Shown here piece by piece: positions 1-13,369 of a stretch of DNA of 64,000 nt; position 1 is the stretch's first letter; every line of letters starts with the position of its first letter. Source of the stretch: Toxonevra muliebris. Taxonomy: Eukaryota; Arthropoda; Insecta; Diptera; Pallopteridae. The notes under the pieces were generated by a model. That model had not been told where the DNA came from. It saw nothing but the letters and a program-made list of their open reading frames with translations, and ran no database searches. The position numbers were made by a program, and so were the translations under genes. The DNA lies in the NCBI GenBank assembly GCA_963691655.1, contig CAVNUY010000056.1:62001-126000 (forward strand). Reading direction: 5' to 3'.

Positions 1-705
1 TAATTTCGAATTTTAATTTCGAATTTTAATTTCGAATTTTAATTTCGAATTTTAATTTCGAATTTTAATTTCGAATTTTAATTTCGAATTTTAATTTCGA
101 ATTTTAATTTCGAATTTTAATTTCGAATTTCAATTTCGAATTTTAATTTCGAATTTTAATTTCGAATTTTAATTTCAAATTTTAATTCCGAATTTTAATT
201 TCGAATTTTAATTTCGAATTTTAATTTCGAATTTTAATTCCGAATTTTAATTTCGAATTTTAATTTCGAATTTTAATTTCGAATTTCAATTTCGAATTTT
301 AATTTCGAATTTTAATTTCGAATTTTAATTTCGAATTTAAATTTCGAATTTTAATTCCGAATTTTAATTTCGAATTTTAATTTCGAATTTTAATTCGAAT
401 TTTAATTTCGAATTTTAATTCGAATTTTAATTTCGAATTTTAATTTCGAATTTCAATTTCGAATTTTAATTCCGAATTTTAATTCCGAATTTTAATTTCG
501 AATTTAAATTCCGAATTTTAATTTCGAATTTTAATTTCGAATTTTAATTTCGAATTTTAATTCCGAATTTTAATTTCGAATTTTAATTTCGAATTTTAAT
601 TTCGAATTTTAATTTCGAATTTTAATTTCGAATTTTAATTTCGAATTTCAATTTCGAATTTTAATTTCGAATTTCAATTTCGAATTTTAATTTCGAATTT
701 TAATT

Positions 706-783
706 CTGAATTTTATTTTCGAATTTAAATTCCGAATTTTAATTTCGAATTTTAATTTCGAATTTTAATTTCGAATTTTAACT
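706..783 (+). repeat. delta module core, copy 1
   Basis: Defined by a TTCTGAATTTTATTTTCG unit and an AACTTCG unit 76 bp later, a spacing identical in the seven copies measured directly. Usually followed by 12-mer TTTTAATTCG units. Confidence 0.87.
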
Positions 784-1095
784 TCGAATTTTAATTCCGA
801 ATTTTAATTTCGAATTTAAATTCCGAATTTTAATTTCGAATTTTAATTTCGAATTTTAATTTCGAATTTTAATTCGAATTTTAATTTCGAATTTTAATTT
901 CGAATTTTAATTTCGAATTTCAATTTCGAATTTTAATTTCGAGTTTCAATTTCGAATTTTAATTTCGAATTTTAATTTCGAATTTCAATTTCGAATTTTA
1001 ATTTCGAATTTTAATTTCGAATTTTAATTTCGAATTTTAATTTAAAATTTAAATTTAAAATTTTAATTTCGAATTTTAATTTCGAATTTTAATTT

Positions 1096-1837
1096 CGAAA
1101 TTTAATTTCGAATTTGAATTTCGAATTTCAATTTCGAATTTTAATTTCGAATTTTAATTTCGAATTTTAATTTCGAATTTTAATTTCGAATTTTAATTTC
1201 GAATTTTAATTTCAAATTTTAATTTCGAATTTCAATTTCGAATTTTAATTTCGAATTTTAATTTCGAATTTTAATTTCGAATTTTGATTTCGAATTTTAA
1301 TTCCGAATTTTAATTTCGAATTTTAATTCCGGATTTTAAGTTCGAATTTTAATTCCGAATTTTAATTTCGAATTTCAATTTCGAATTTCAATTTCGAATT
1401 TTATTTTCGAATTTCAATTTCGAATTTTAATTTCGAATTTTAATTTCGAATTTTAATTTCGAATTCTAATTTCGAATTTCAATTTCGAATTTTAATTTCG
1501 AATTTTGATTTCGAATTTAATTTCGAATTTTAATTTCGAATTTCAATTCCGAATTTTAATTTCGAATTTTAATTTCGAATTTTAATTTTGAATTTCAATT
1601 TCGAATTTTAATTTCGAATTTTAATTTCGAATTTTAATTTCGAATTTTAATTTCTAATTTCAATTTCAAATTTTAATTTCGAATTTCAATTTCGAATTTC
1701 AATTTCGAATTTCAATTTCGAATTTTAATTTCGAACTTGAATTTCGAATTTTAATTTCGAATTTCAATTTCAAATTTTAATTTCGAATTTCAATTTCGAA
1801 TTTCAATTTCGAATTTTAATTTCGAACTTGAATTTCG
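1096..1837 (+). repeat. alpha1 module, copy 1
   Basis: Module alpha is bounded by CGAAATTTAATTTCG at its start and the second of two AACTTGAATTTCG units at its end. Between them are TTTTGATTTCG, CCGGATTTTAAGTTCG (here at 1,329, 233 bp in), TTTTATTTTCG, AATTCTAATTTCG and a 12-mer AATTTAATTTCG. The length is 742 bp, or 57 units of which one is a 12-mer. The alpha1 subtype has a TTTAAAATTTAAATTTAAAA tract just upstream and the CCGG at +233. Confidence 0.93.
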
Positions 1838-2699
1838 AATTTTAATTTCGAATTTTAATTTCGAATTTTAATTTCGAATTTAAATTCCGAATTTTAATTT
1901 CGAATTTTAATTTCGAATTTTAATTTCGAATTTTAATTTCGAATTTAAATTTCGAATTTTAATTTCGAATTTCAATTTCGAATTTTAATTTCGAATTTTA
2001 ATTTCGAATTTTAATTTCGAATTTTAATTTCGAATTTTAGTTTCGAATTTTAATTTCGAATTTTAATTCCGAATTTTAATTTCGAATTTTAATTTCGAAT
2101 TTTAATTTCGAATTTTAATTCCGAATTTTAATTTCGAATTTTAATTTCGAATTTTTATTTCGAATTTTATTTCCGAATTTTAATTTCTAATTTTAATTTC
2201 GAATTTTAATTTCGAATTTTAATTTCGAATTTAAATTTCGAATTTTAATTTCGAATTTCAATTTCGAATTTTAATTTCGAATTTTAATTTCTAATTTTAA
2301 TTTCTAATTTTAATTTCTAATTTTAATTTCGAATTTTAATTTCGAATTTTAATTTCGAATTTAAATTTCGAATTTTAATTTCGAATTTCAATTTCGAATT
2401 TTAATTTCAAATTTTAATTTCGAATTTTAATTTCGAATTTTAATTTCGAATTTTAATTTCGAATTTTAGTTTCGAATTTTAATTTCGAATTTTAATTCCG
2501 AATTTTAATTTCGAATTTTAATTTCGAATTTTAATTTCGAATTTTAATTCCGAATTTTAATTTCGAATTTTAATTTCGAATTTTAATTTCGAATTTTAAT
2601 TTCAAATTTTAATTTCGAATTTTAATTTCGAATTTTAATTTCGAGTTTCAATTTCGAATTTTAATTTCTAATTTTAATTTCGAATTTTAATTTCGAATT

Positions 2700-3750
2700 T
2701 TAATTCCGAATTTCAATTTCGAATTTTAATTCCGAATTTTAGTTTCGAATTTAAATTCCGAATTTTAATTTCGAATTTTAATTTCGAATTTTGATTTCGA
2801 ATTTTAATTTCGAATTTTAATTTCGAATTTTAATTTCGAATTTCAATTTCGAATTTTAATTTCGAATTTTATTTCCGAATTTTAATTTCTAATTTTAATT
2901 TCGAATTTTAATTTCGAATTTTAATTTCGAATTTAAATTTCGAATTCTAATTCCGAATTTCAATTTCGAATTTTAATTCCGAATTTTAGTTTCGAATTTA
3001 AATTCCGAATTTTAATTTCGAATTTTAATTTCGAATTTTGATTTCGAATTTTAATTTCGAATTTTAATTTCGAATTTTATTTCCGAATTTTAATTTCTAA
3101 TTTTAATTTAGAATTTTAATTTCGAATTTTAATTTCGAATTTAAATTTCGAATTTTAATTCCGAATTTTAATTTCGAATTTAAATTCCGAATTTTAATTT
3201 CGAATTTTAATTTCGAATTTTAATTTCGAATTTTAATTTCGAATTTTAATTTCGAATTTTAATTTCGAATTTTAATTTCGAATTTTAATTTCGAATTTTA
3301 ATTTCGAATTTTAATTTCGAATTTTAATTTCGAATTTCAATTTCGAATTTTAATTTCGAATTTTAATTTCAAATTTTAATTCCGAATTTTAATTTCGAAT
3401 TTTAATTTCGAATTTTAATTTCGAATTTTAATTCCGAATTTTAATTTCGAATTTTAATTTCGAATTTTAATTTCGAATTTCAATTTCGAATTTTAATTTC
3501 GAATTTTAATTTCGAATTTTAATTTCGAATTTTAATTTCGAATTTTAATTTCGAATTTTAATTTCGAATTTTAATTTCGAATTTTAATTTCGAATTTTAT
3601 TTTCAAATTTTAATTTCGAATTTTAATTTAAAATTTTAATTTAAAATTTTAATTTAGAATTTAAATTTCGAATTTCAATTTCGAATTTTAATTTCGAATT
3701 TTAATTTCGAATTTTAATTTCGAAATTTAATTTCGAATTTGAATTTCGAA
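2700..3750 (+). repeat. Segmental duplication B, copy 1 (partner 5,066-6,116)
   Basis: Two TTTTAGTTTCG units at 2,741 and 2,988, TTCAAA at 3,604 and CGAAATTT at 3,721 recur at +2,366 (182 units). No CCGG is found at the matching place of III copy 2, so homology ends soon after 3,750. Confidence 0.82.
3604..3735 (+). repeat. III half module
   Basis: TTCAAA at 3,604 and CGAAATTT at 3,721 keep the 117-bp spacing, but no CCGG follows at +246. It is 741 bp (57 units) before III copy 1 and 2,366 bp before copy 2. Confidence 0.8.
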
Positions 3751-4344
3751 TTTCAATTTCGAATTTTAATTTCGAATTTTAATTTCGAATTTTAATTTCG
3801 AATTTTAATTTCGAATTTTAATTTCGAATTTTAATTTCGAATTTTAATTTCGAATTTTAATTTCGAATTTTAATTTCGAATTTTAATTTCGAATTTCAAT
3901 TTCGAATTTTAATTTCGAATTTTAATTTCAAATTTTAATTCCGAATTTTAATTTCGAATTTTAATTTCGAATTTTAATTTCGAATTTTAATTTCGAATTT
4001 TAATTTCGAATTTTAATTTCGAATTTTAATTTCGAATTTTAATTTCGAATTTTAATTTCGAATTTCAATTTCGAATTTTAATTTCGAATTTTAATTTCAA
4101 ATTTTAATTCCGAATTTTAATTTCGAATTTTAATTTCGAATTTTAATTTCGAATTTTAATTCCGAATTTTAATTTCGAATTTTAATTTCGAATTTTAATT
4201 TCGAATTTCAATTTCGAATTTTAATTTCGAATTTTAATTTCGAATTTTAATTTCGAATTTTAATTTCGAATTTTAATTTCGAATTTTAATTTCGAATTTT
4301 AATTTCGAATTTTAATTTCGAATTTTAATTTCGAATTTTATTTT

Positions 4345-4723
4345 CAAATTTTAATTTCGAATTTTAATTTAAAATTTTAATTTAAAATTTTAATTTAGAA
4401 TTTAAATTTCGAATTTCAATTTCGAATTTTAATTTCGAATTTTAATTTCGAATTTTAATTTCGAAATTTAATTTCGAATTTGAATTTCGAATTTCAATTT
4501 CGAATTTTAATTTCGAATTTTAATTTCGAATTTTAATTTCGAATTTTAATTTCGAATTTTAATTTCGAATTTTAATTTCGAATTTTAATTTCAAATTTTA
4601 ATTTCGAATTTCAATTTCGAATTTTAATTTCGAATTTTAATTTCGAATTTTAATTTCGAATTTTGATTTCGAATTTTAATTCCGAATTTTAATTTCGAAT
4701 TTTAATTCCGGATTTTAAGTTCG
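4345..4723 (+). repeat. III module, copy 1
   Basis: Has the upstream half of II and alpha2 (TTCAAA at 4,345, CGAAATTT at 4,462, CCGG at 4,708, i.e. 117 and 246 bp). A TTTAGAATTTAAATTTCG unit replaces the usual CG unit after the AT-only tract, and mostly canonical units follow CCGG. A half copy with the same 117-bp spacing sits at 3,604-3,721. Confidence 0.85.
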
Positions 4724-5065
4724 AATTTTAATTTCGAATTTTAATTCCGAATTTTAATTTCGAATTTTAATTTCGAATTTTAATTTCGAATTTTAATTCC
4801 GAATTTTAATTTCGAATTTTAATTTCGAATTTTAATTTCGAATTTTAATTTCGAATTTTAATTTCGAATTTTAGTTTCGAATTTTAATTTCGAATTTTAA
4901 TTCCGAATTTTAATTTCGAATTTTAATTTCGAATTTTAATTTCGAATTTTAATTCCGAATTTTAATTTCGAATTTTAATTTCGAATTTTAATTTCGAATT
5001 TTATTTCCGAATTTTAATTTCTAATTTTAATTTCGAATTTTAATTTCGAATTTTAATTTCGAATT

Positions 5066-6116
5066 TTAATTCCGAATTTCAATTTCGAATTTTAATTCCG
5101 AATTTTAGTTTCGAATTTAAATTCCGAATTTTAATTTCGAATTTTAATTTCGAATTTTGATTTCGAATTTTAATTTCGAATTTTAATTTCGAATTTTAAT
5201 TTCGAATTTCAATTTCGAATTTTAATTTCGAATTTTATTTCCGAATTTTAATTTCTAATTTTAATTTCGAATTTTAATTTCGAATTTTAATTTCGAATTT
5301 AAATTTCGAATTTTAATTCCGAATTTCAATTTCGAATTTTAATTCCGAATTTTAGTTTCGAATTTAAATTCCGAATTTTAATTTCGAATTTTAATTTCGA
5401 ATTTTGATTTCGAATTTTAATTTCGAATTTTAATTTCGAATTTTATTTCCGAATTTTAATTTCTAATTTTAATTTAGAATTTTAATTTCGAATTTTAATT
5501 TCGAATTTAAATTTCGAATTTTAATTCCGAATTTTAATTTCGAATTTAAATTCCGAATTTTAATTTCGAATTTTAATTTCGAATTTTAATTTCGAATTTT
5601 AATTTCGAATTTTAATTTCGAATTTTAATTTCGAATTTTAATTTCGAATTTTAATTTCGAATTTTAATTTCGAATTTTAATTTCGAATTTTAATTTCGAA
5701 TTTCAATTTCGAATTTTAATTTCGAATTTTAATTTCGAATTTTAATTCCGAATTTTAATTTCGAATTTTAATTTCGAATTTTAATTTCGAATTTTAATTC
5801 CGAATTTTAATTTCGAATTTTAATTTCGAATTTTAATTTCGAATTTCAATTTCGAATTTTAATTTCGAATTTTAATTTCGAATTTTAATTTCGAATTTTA
5901 ATTTCGAATTTTAATTTCGAATTTTAATTTCGAATTTTAATTTCGAATTTTAATTTCGAATTTTATTTTCAAATTTTAATTTCGAATTTTAATTTAAAAT
6001 TTTAATTTAAAATTTTAATTTAGAATTTAAATTTCGAATTTCAATTTCGAATTTTAATTTCGAATTTTAATTTCGAATTTTAATTTCGAAATTTAATTTC
6101 GAATTTGAATTTCGAA
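5066..6116 (+). repeat. Segmental duplication B, copy 2
   Basis: Partner of 2,700-3,750. Overlaps the 1,625-bp duplication: 2,366 = 741 + 1,625, so the two events are nested. Confidence 0.82.
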
Positions 6117-6348
6117 TTTCAATTTCGAATTTTAATTTCGAATTTTAATTTCGAATTTTAATTTCGAATTTTAATTTCGAATTTTAATTTCGAATTTTAA
6201 TTTCGAATTTTAATTTCAAATTTTAATTTCGAATTTCAATTTCGAATTTTAATTTCGAATTTTAATTTCGAATTTTAATTTCGAATTTTGATTTCGAATT
6301 TTAATTCCGAATTTTAATTTCGAATTTTAATTCCGGATTTTAAGTTCG
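5970..6348 (+). repeat. III module, copy 2
   Basis: Landmarks at 5,970, 6,087 and 6,333, each exactly 1,625 bp (125 units) after copy 1. Confidence 0.85.
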
Positions 6349-6551
6349 AATTTTAATTTCGAATTTTAATTCCGAATTTTAATTTCGAATTTTAATTTCG
6401 AATTTTAATTTCGAATTTTAATTCCGAATTTTAATTTCGAATTTTAATTTCGAATTTTAATTTCGAATTTTAATTTCGAATTTTAATTTCGAATTTTAAT
6501 CGAATTTTAATTTCGAATTTCAATTTCGAATTTTAATTTCGAATTTTAATT

Positions 6552-6629
6552 CTGAATTTTATTTTCGAATTTAAATTCCGAATTTTAATTTCGAATTTTA
6601 ATTTCGAATTTTAATTTCGAATTTTAACT
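6552..6629 (+). repeat. delta module core, copy 2
   Basis: 76-bp spacing. Preceded by an 11-mer AATCG unit near 6,500 that copies 1 and 3 lack. Confidence 0.87.
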
Positions 6630-7045
6630 TCGAATTTTAATTCCGAATTTTAATTTCGAATTTAAATTCCGAATTTTAATTTCGAATTTTAATTTCGAAT
6701 TTTAATTTCGAATTTTAATTCGAATTTTAATTTCGAATTTTAATTCCGAATTTTAATTCCGAATTTTAATTTCGAATTTAAATTCCGAATTTTAATTTCG
6801 AATTTTATTTCCGAATTTTAATTTCTAATTTTAATTTCGAATTTTAATTTCGAATTTTAATTTCGAATTTCAATTTCGAATTTTAATTTCGAGTTTCAAT
6901 TTCGAATTTTAATTTCGAATTTTAATTTCGAATTTCAATTTCGAATTTAAATTTCGAATTTTAATTTCGAATTTTAATTTCGAATTTTAATTTAAAATTT
7001 AAATTTAAAATTTTAATTTCGAATTTTAATTTCGAATTTTAATTT

Positions 7046-7787
7046 CGAAATTTAATTTCGAATTTGAATTTCGAATTTCAATTTCGAATTTTAATTTCGA
7101 ATTTTAATTTCGAATTTTAATTTCGAATTTTAATTTCGAATTTTAATTTCGAATTTTAATTTCAAATTTTAATTTCGAATTTCAATTTCGAATTTTAATT
7201 TCGAATTTTAATTTCGAATTTTAATTTCGAATTTTGATTTCGAATTTTAATTCCGAATTTTAATTTCGAATTTTAATTCCGGATTTTAAGTTCGAATTTT
7301 AATTCCGAATTTTAATTTCGAATTTCAATTTCGAATTTCAATTTCGAATTTTATTTTCGAATTTCAATTTCGAATTTTAATTTCGAATTTTAATTTCGAA
7401 TTTTAATTTCGAATTCTAATTTCGAATTTCAATTTCGAATTTTAATTTCGAATTTTGATTTCGAATTTAATTTCGAATTTTAATTTCGAATTTCAATTCC
7501 GAATTTTAATTTCGAATTTTAATTTCGAATTTTAATTTTGAATTTCAATTTCGAATTTTAATTTCGAATTTTAATTTCGAATTTTAATTTCGAATTTTAA
7601 TTTCTAATTTCAATTTCAAATTTTAATTTCGAATTTCAATTTCGAATTTCAATTTCGAATTTCAATTTCGAATTTTAATTTCGAACTTGAATTTCGAATT
7701 TTAATTTCGAATTTCAATTTCAAATTTTAATTTCGAATTTCAATTTCGAATTTCAATTTCGAATTTTAATTTCGAACTTGAATTTCG
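7046..7787 (+). repeat. alpha1 module, copy 2
   Basis: 742 bp, CCGG at 7,279 (+233). It lies 5,950 bp from copy 1, with which the flank from about 6,890 also matches. Confidence 0.92.
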
Positions 7788-8862
7788 AATTTTAATTTCG
7801 AATTTTAATTTCGAATTTTAATTTCGAATTTAAATTCCGAATTTTAATTTCGAATTTTAATTTCGAATTTTAATTTCGAATTTTAATTTCGAATTTAAAT
7901 TTCGAATTTTAATTTCGAATTTCAATTTCGAATTTTAATTTCGAATTTTAATTTCGAATTTTAATTTCGAATTTTAATTTCGAATTTTAGTTTCGAATTT
8001 TAATTTCGAATTTTAATTCCGAATTTTAATTTCGAATTTTAATTTCGAATTTTAATTTCGAATTTTAATTCCGAATTTTAATTTCGAATTTTAATTTCGA
8101 ATTTTAATTTCGAATTTTATTTCCGAATTTTAATTTCTAATTTTAATTTCGAATTTTAATTTCGAATTTTAATTTCGAATTTAAATTTCGAATTTTAATT
8201 TCGAATTTCAATTTCGAATTTTAATTTCGAATTTTAATTTCTAATTTTAATTTCTAATTTTAATTTCGAATTTTAATTTCGAATTTTAATTTCGAATTTA
8301 AATTTCGAATTTTAATTTCGAATTTCAATTTCGAATTTTAATTTCAAATTTTAATTTCGAATTTTAATTTCGAATTTTAATTTCGAATTTTAATTTCGAA
8401 TTTTAGTTTCGAATTTTAATTTCGAATTTTAATTCCGAATTTTAATTTCGAATTTTAATTTCGAATTTTAATTTCGAATTTTAATTCCGAATTTTAATTT
8501 CGAATTTTAATTTCGAATTTTAATTTCGAATTTTAATTTCGAATTTTAATTTCGAATTTTAATTTCGAATTTTAATTTCGAATTTTAATTTCGAGTTTCA
8601 ATTTCGAATTTTAATTTCTAATTTTAATTTCGAATTTTAATTTCGAATTTAAATTCCGAATTTTAATTTCGAATTTTAATTTCGAATTTTAATTTCGAAT
8701 TTTAATTTCGAATTTAAATTTCGAATTTTAATTTCGAATTTTAATTTCGAATTTCAATTTCGAATTTTAATTTCGAATTTTAATTTCGAATTTAAATTTC
8801 GAATTTTAATTTCGAATTTTAATTTCGAATTTCAATTTCGAATTTTAATTTCGAATTTTAAT

Positions 8863-8929
8863 CGAATTTTAATTTTGAATTTTAATTCCGAATTTCAATT
8901 TCGAATTTTAATTCCGAATTTTAGTTTCG
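8863..8929 (+). repeat. II-prime module core, copy 1
   Basis: Like II around the 11-mer (AATCG, then a TTTTG unit and a TTCCG unit) but followed by TTTTAGTTTCG instead of TTTTAATTTCG. The distance from the CG of the 11-mer to AGTTTCG is 60 bp in the copies measured. Confidence 0.85.
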
Positions 8930-9873
8930 AATTTAAATTCCGAATTTTAATTTCGAATTTTAATTTCGAATTTTAATTTCGAATTTTAATTTCGAATTTT
9001 AATTTCGAATTTTAATTTCGAATTTCAATTTCGAATTTTAATTTCGAATTTTATTTCCGAATTTTAATTTCTAATTTTAATTTCGAATTTTAATTTCGAA
9101 TTTTAATTTCGAATTTAAATTTCGAATTTTAATTCCGAATTTTAATTTCGAATTTAAATTCCGAATTTTAATTTCGAATTTTAATTTCGAATTTTAATTT
9201 CGAATTTTAATTTCGAATTTTAATTTCGAATTTTAATTTCGAATTTTAATTTCGAATTTTAATTTCGAATTTTAATTTCGAATTTTAATTTCGAATTTCA
9301 ATTTCGAATTTTAATTTCGAATTTTAATTTCGAATTTTAATTTCAAATTTTAATTCCGAATTTTAATTTCGAATTTTAATTTCGAATTTTAATTTCGAAT
9401 TTTAATTCCGAATTTTAATTTCGAATTTTAATTTCGAATTTTAATTTCGAATTTCAATTTCGAATTTTAATTTCGAATTTTAATTTCGAATTTTAATTTC
9501 GAATTTAAATTTCGAATTTTAATTCCGAATTTTAATTTCGAATTTTAATTTCGAATTTTAATTCGAATTTTAATTTCGAATTTTAATTCGAATTTTAATT
9601 TCGAATTTTAATTTCGAATTTCAATTTCGAATTTTAATTCCGAATTTTAATTCCGAATTTTAATTTCGAATTTAAATTCCGAATTTTAATTTCGAATTTT
9701 AATTTCGAATTTTAATTTCGAATTTTAATTCCGAATTTTAATTTCGAATTTTAATTTCGAATTTTAATTTCGAATTTTAATTTCGAATTTTAATTTCGAA
9801 TTTTAATTTCGAATTTCAATTTCGAATTTTAATTTCGAATTTCAATTTCGAATTTTAATTTCGAATTTTAATT

Positions 9874-9951
9874 CTGAATTTTATTTTCGAATTTAAATTC
9901 CGAATTTTAATTTCGAATTTTAATTTCGAATTTTAATTTCGAATTTTAACT
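9874..9951 (+). repeat. delta module core, copy 3
   Basis: 76-bp spacing, 9,168 bp from copy 1. Confidence 0.87.
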
Positions 9952-10263
9952 TCGAATTTTAATTCCGAATTTTAATTTCGAATTTAAATTCCGAATTTTA
10001 ATTTCGAATTTTAATTTCGAATTTTAATTTCGAATTTTAATTCGAATTTTAATTTCGAATTTTAATTTCGAATTTTAATTTCGAATTTCAATTTCGAATT
10101 TTAATTTCGAGTTTCAATTTCGAATTTTAATTTCGAATTTTAATTTCGAATTTCAATTTCGAATTTTAATTTCGAATTTTAATTTCGAATTTTAATTTCG
10201 AATTTTAATTTAAAATTTAAATTTAAAATTTTAATTTCGAATTTTAATTTCGAATTTTAATTT

Positions 10264-11005
10264 CGAAATTTAATTTCGAATTTGAATTTCGAATTTCAAT
10301 TTCGAATTTTAATTTCGAATTTTAATTTCGAATTTTAATTTCGAATTTTAATTTCGAATTTTAATTTCGAATTTTAATTTCAAATTTTAATTTCGAATTT
10401 CAATTTCGAATTTTAATTTCGAATTTTAATTTCGAATTTTAATTTCGAATTTTGATTTCGAATTTTAATTCCGAATTTTAATTTCGAATTTTAATTCCGG
10501 ATTTTAAGTTCGAATTTTAATTCCGAATTTTAATTTCGAATTTCAATTTCGAATTTCAATTTCGAATTTTATTTTCGAATTTCAATTTCGAATTTTAATT
10601 TCGAATTTTAATTTCGAATTTTAATTTCGAATTCTAATTTCGAATTTCAATTTCGAATTTTAATTTCGAATTTTGATTTCGAATTTAATTTCGAATTTTA
10701 ATTTCGAATTTCAATTCCGAATTTTAATTTCGAATTTTAATTTCGAATTTTAATTTTGAATTTCAATTTCGAATTTTAATTTCGAATTTTAATTTCGAAT
10801 TTTAATTTCGAATTTTAATTTCTAATTTCAATTTCAAATTTTAATTTCGAATTTCAATTTCGAATTTCAATTTCGAATTTCAATTTCGAATTTTAATTTC
10901 GAACTTGAATTTCGAATTTTAATTTCGAATTTCAATTTCAAATTTTAATTTCGAATTTCAATTTCGAATTTCAATTTCGAATTTTAATTTCGAACTTGAA
11001 TTTCG
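10264..11005 (+). repeat. alpha1 module, copy 3
   Basis: 742 bp, CCGG at 10,497 (+233). It is exactly 9,168 bp from copy 1, as part of a 2.7-kb duplicated block. Like copy 1 and unlike copy 2, it is followed downstream by three consecutive TTCTAA units. Confidence 0.92.
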
Positions 11006-13056
11006 AATTTTAATTTCGAATTTTAATTTCGAATTTTAATTTCGAATTTAAATTCCGAATTTTAATTTCGAATTTTAATTTCGAATTTTAATTTCGAATT
11101 TTAATTTCGAATTTAAATTTCGAATTTTAATTTCGAATTTCAATTTCGAATTTTAATTTCGAATTTTAATTTCGAATTTTAATTTCGAATTTTAATTTCG
11201 AATTTTAGTTTCGAATTTTAATTTCGAATTTTAATTCCGAATTTTAATTTCGAATTTTAATTTCGAATTTTAATTTCGAATTTTAATTCCGAATTTTAAT
11301 TTCGAATTTTAATTTCGAATTTTTATTTCGAATTTTATTTCCGAATTTTAATTTCTAATTTTAATTTCGAATTTTAATTTCGAATTTTAATTTCGAATTT
11401 AAATTTCGAATTTTAATTTCGAATTTCAATTTCGAATTTTAATTTCGAATTTTAATTTCTAATTTTAATTTCTAATTTTAATTTCTAATTTTAATTTCGA
11501 ATTTTAATTTCGAATTTTAATTTCGAATTTAAATTTCGAATTTTAATTTCGAATTTCAATTTCGAATTTTAATTTCAAATTTTAATTTCGAATTTTAATT
11601 TCGAATTTTAATTTCGAATTTTAATTTCGAATTTTAGTTTCGAATTTTAATTTCGAATTTTAATTCCGAATTTTAATTTCGAATTTTAATTTCGAATTTT
11701 AATTTCGAATTTTAATTCCGAATTTTAATTTCGAATTTTAATTTCGAATTTTAATTTCGAATTTTAATTTCAAATTTTAATTTCGAATTTTAATTTCGAA
11801 TTTTAATTTCGAGTTTCAATTTCGAATTTTAATTTCTAATTTTAATTTCGAATTTTAATTTCGAATTTAAATTCCGAATTTTAATTTCGAATTTTAATTT
11901 CGAATTTAAATTTCGAATTTTAATTTCGAATTTTAATTTCGAATTTCAATTTCGAATTTTAATTTCGAATTTTAATTTCGAATTTAAATTTCGAATTTTA
12001 ATTTCGAATTTTAATTTCGAATTTCAATTTCGAATTTTAATTCCGAATTTTAGTTTCGAATTTAAATTCCGAATTTTAATTTCGAATTTTAATTTCGAAT
12101 TTTAATTTCGAATTTTAATTTCGAATTTTAATTTCGAATTTTAATTTCGAATTTCAATTTCGAATTTTAATTTCGAATTTTATTTCCGAATTTTAATTTC
12201 TAATTTTAATTTCGAATTTTAATTTCGAATTTTAATTTCGAATTTAAATTTCGAATTTTAATTCCGAATTTTAATTTCGAATTTAAATTCCGAATTTTAA
12301 TTTCGAATTTTAATTTCGAATTTTAATTTCGAATTTTAATTTCGAATTTTAATTTCGAATTTTAATTTCGAATTTTAATTTCGAATTTTAATTTCGAATT
12401 TTAATTTCGAATTTTAATTTCGAATTTCAATTTCGAATTTTAATTTCGAATTTTAATTTCGAATTTTAATTTCAAATTTTAATTCCGAATTTTAATTTCG
12501 AATTTTAATTTCGAATTTTAATTTCGAATTTTAATTCCGAATTTTAATTTCGAATTTTAATTTCGAATTTTAATTTCGAATTTCAATTTCGAATTTTAAT
12601 TTCGAATTTTAATTTCGAATTTTAATTTCGAATTTTAATTTCGAATTTTAATTTCGAATTTTAATTTCGAATTTTAATTTCGAATTTTATTTTCAAATTT
12701 TAATTTCGAATTTTAATTTAAAATTTTAATTTAAAATTTTAATTTCGAATTTAAATTTCGAATTTCAATTTCGAATTTTAATTTCGAATTTTAATTTCGA
12801 ATTTTAATTTCGAAATTTAATTTCGAATTTGAATTTCGAATTTCAATTTCGAATTTTAATTTCGAATTTTAATTTCGAATTTTAATTTCGAATTTTAATT
12901 TCGAATTTTAATTTCGAATTTTAATTTCGAATTTTAATTTCAAATTTTAATTTCGAATTTCAATTTCTAATTTTAATTTCGAATTTTAATTTCGAATTTT
13001 AATTTCGAATTTTGATTTCGAATTTTAATTCCGAATTTTAATTTCGAATTTTAATT

Positions 13057-13369
13057 CCGGATTTTAAGTTCGAATTTTAATTCCGAATTTTAATTTCGAA
13101 TTTCAATTTCGAATTTCAATTTCGAATTTTAATTTCGAATTTAAATTTCGAATTTTAATTTCGAATTTCAATTTCGAATTTTAATTTCGAATTTTAATCG
13201 AATTTTAATTTTGAATTTTAATTCCGAATTTCAATTTCGAATTTTAATTCCGAATTTTAATTTCGAATTTAAATTCCGAATTTTAATTTCGAATTTTAAT
13301 TTCGAATTTTAATTTCGAATTTTAATTTCGAATTTTAATTTCGAATTTTAATTTCGAATTTCAATCTCG
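13057..13369 (+). repeat. II module, copy 1
   Basis: Shares CCGGATTTTAAGTTCG with alpha, then diverges to AATTTAAATTTCG, an 11-mer ending TTTTAATCG, a TTTTG unit and finally a TTCAATCTCG unit. CCGG to CTCG is 309 bp in all seven copies. Here the full upstream part is present (TTCAAA at 12,694; CGAAATTT at 12,811; CCGG 246 bp later). Confidence 0.9.

Larger units (their letters stand above)
1..2697 (+). repeat. Segmental duplication A, copy 1 (partner 9,169-11,865)
   Basis: All landmarks checked recur at +9,168: TTCAA units at 126, 282 and 644, TTCAAA at 176, a 12-mer at 421, TTCTG at 706, CCGG at 1,329, CGAGTTTC at 2,643. Matching stops near 2,697, where an AATTTTAATTCCG unit faces AATTTAAATTCCG. 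The left end may lie outside the window. Confidence 0.88.
9169..11865 (+). repeat. Segmental duplication A, copy 2
   Basis: Partner of 1-2,697. Since 9,168 is not a multiple of 13, 11- or 12-mers in the intervening DNA set the offset. Confidence 0.88.
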
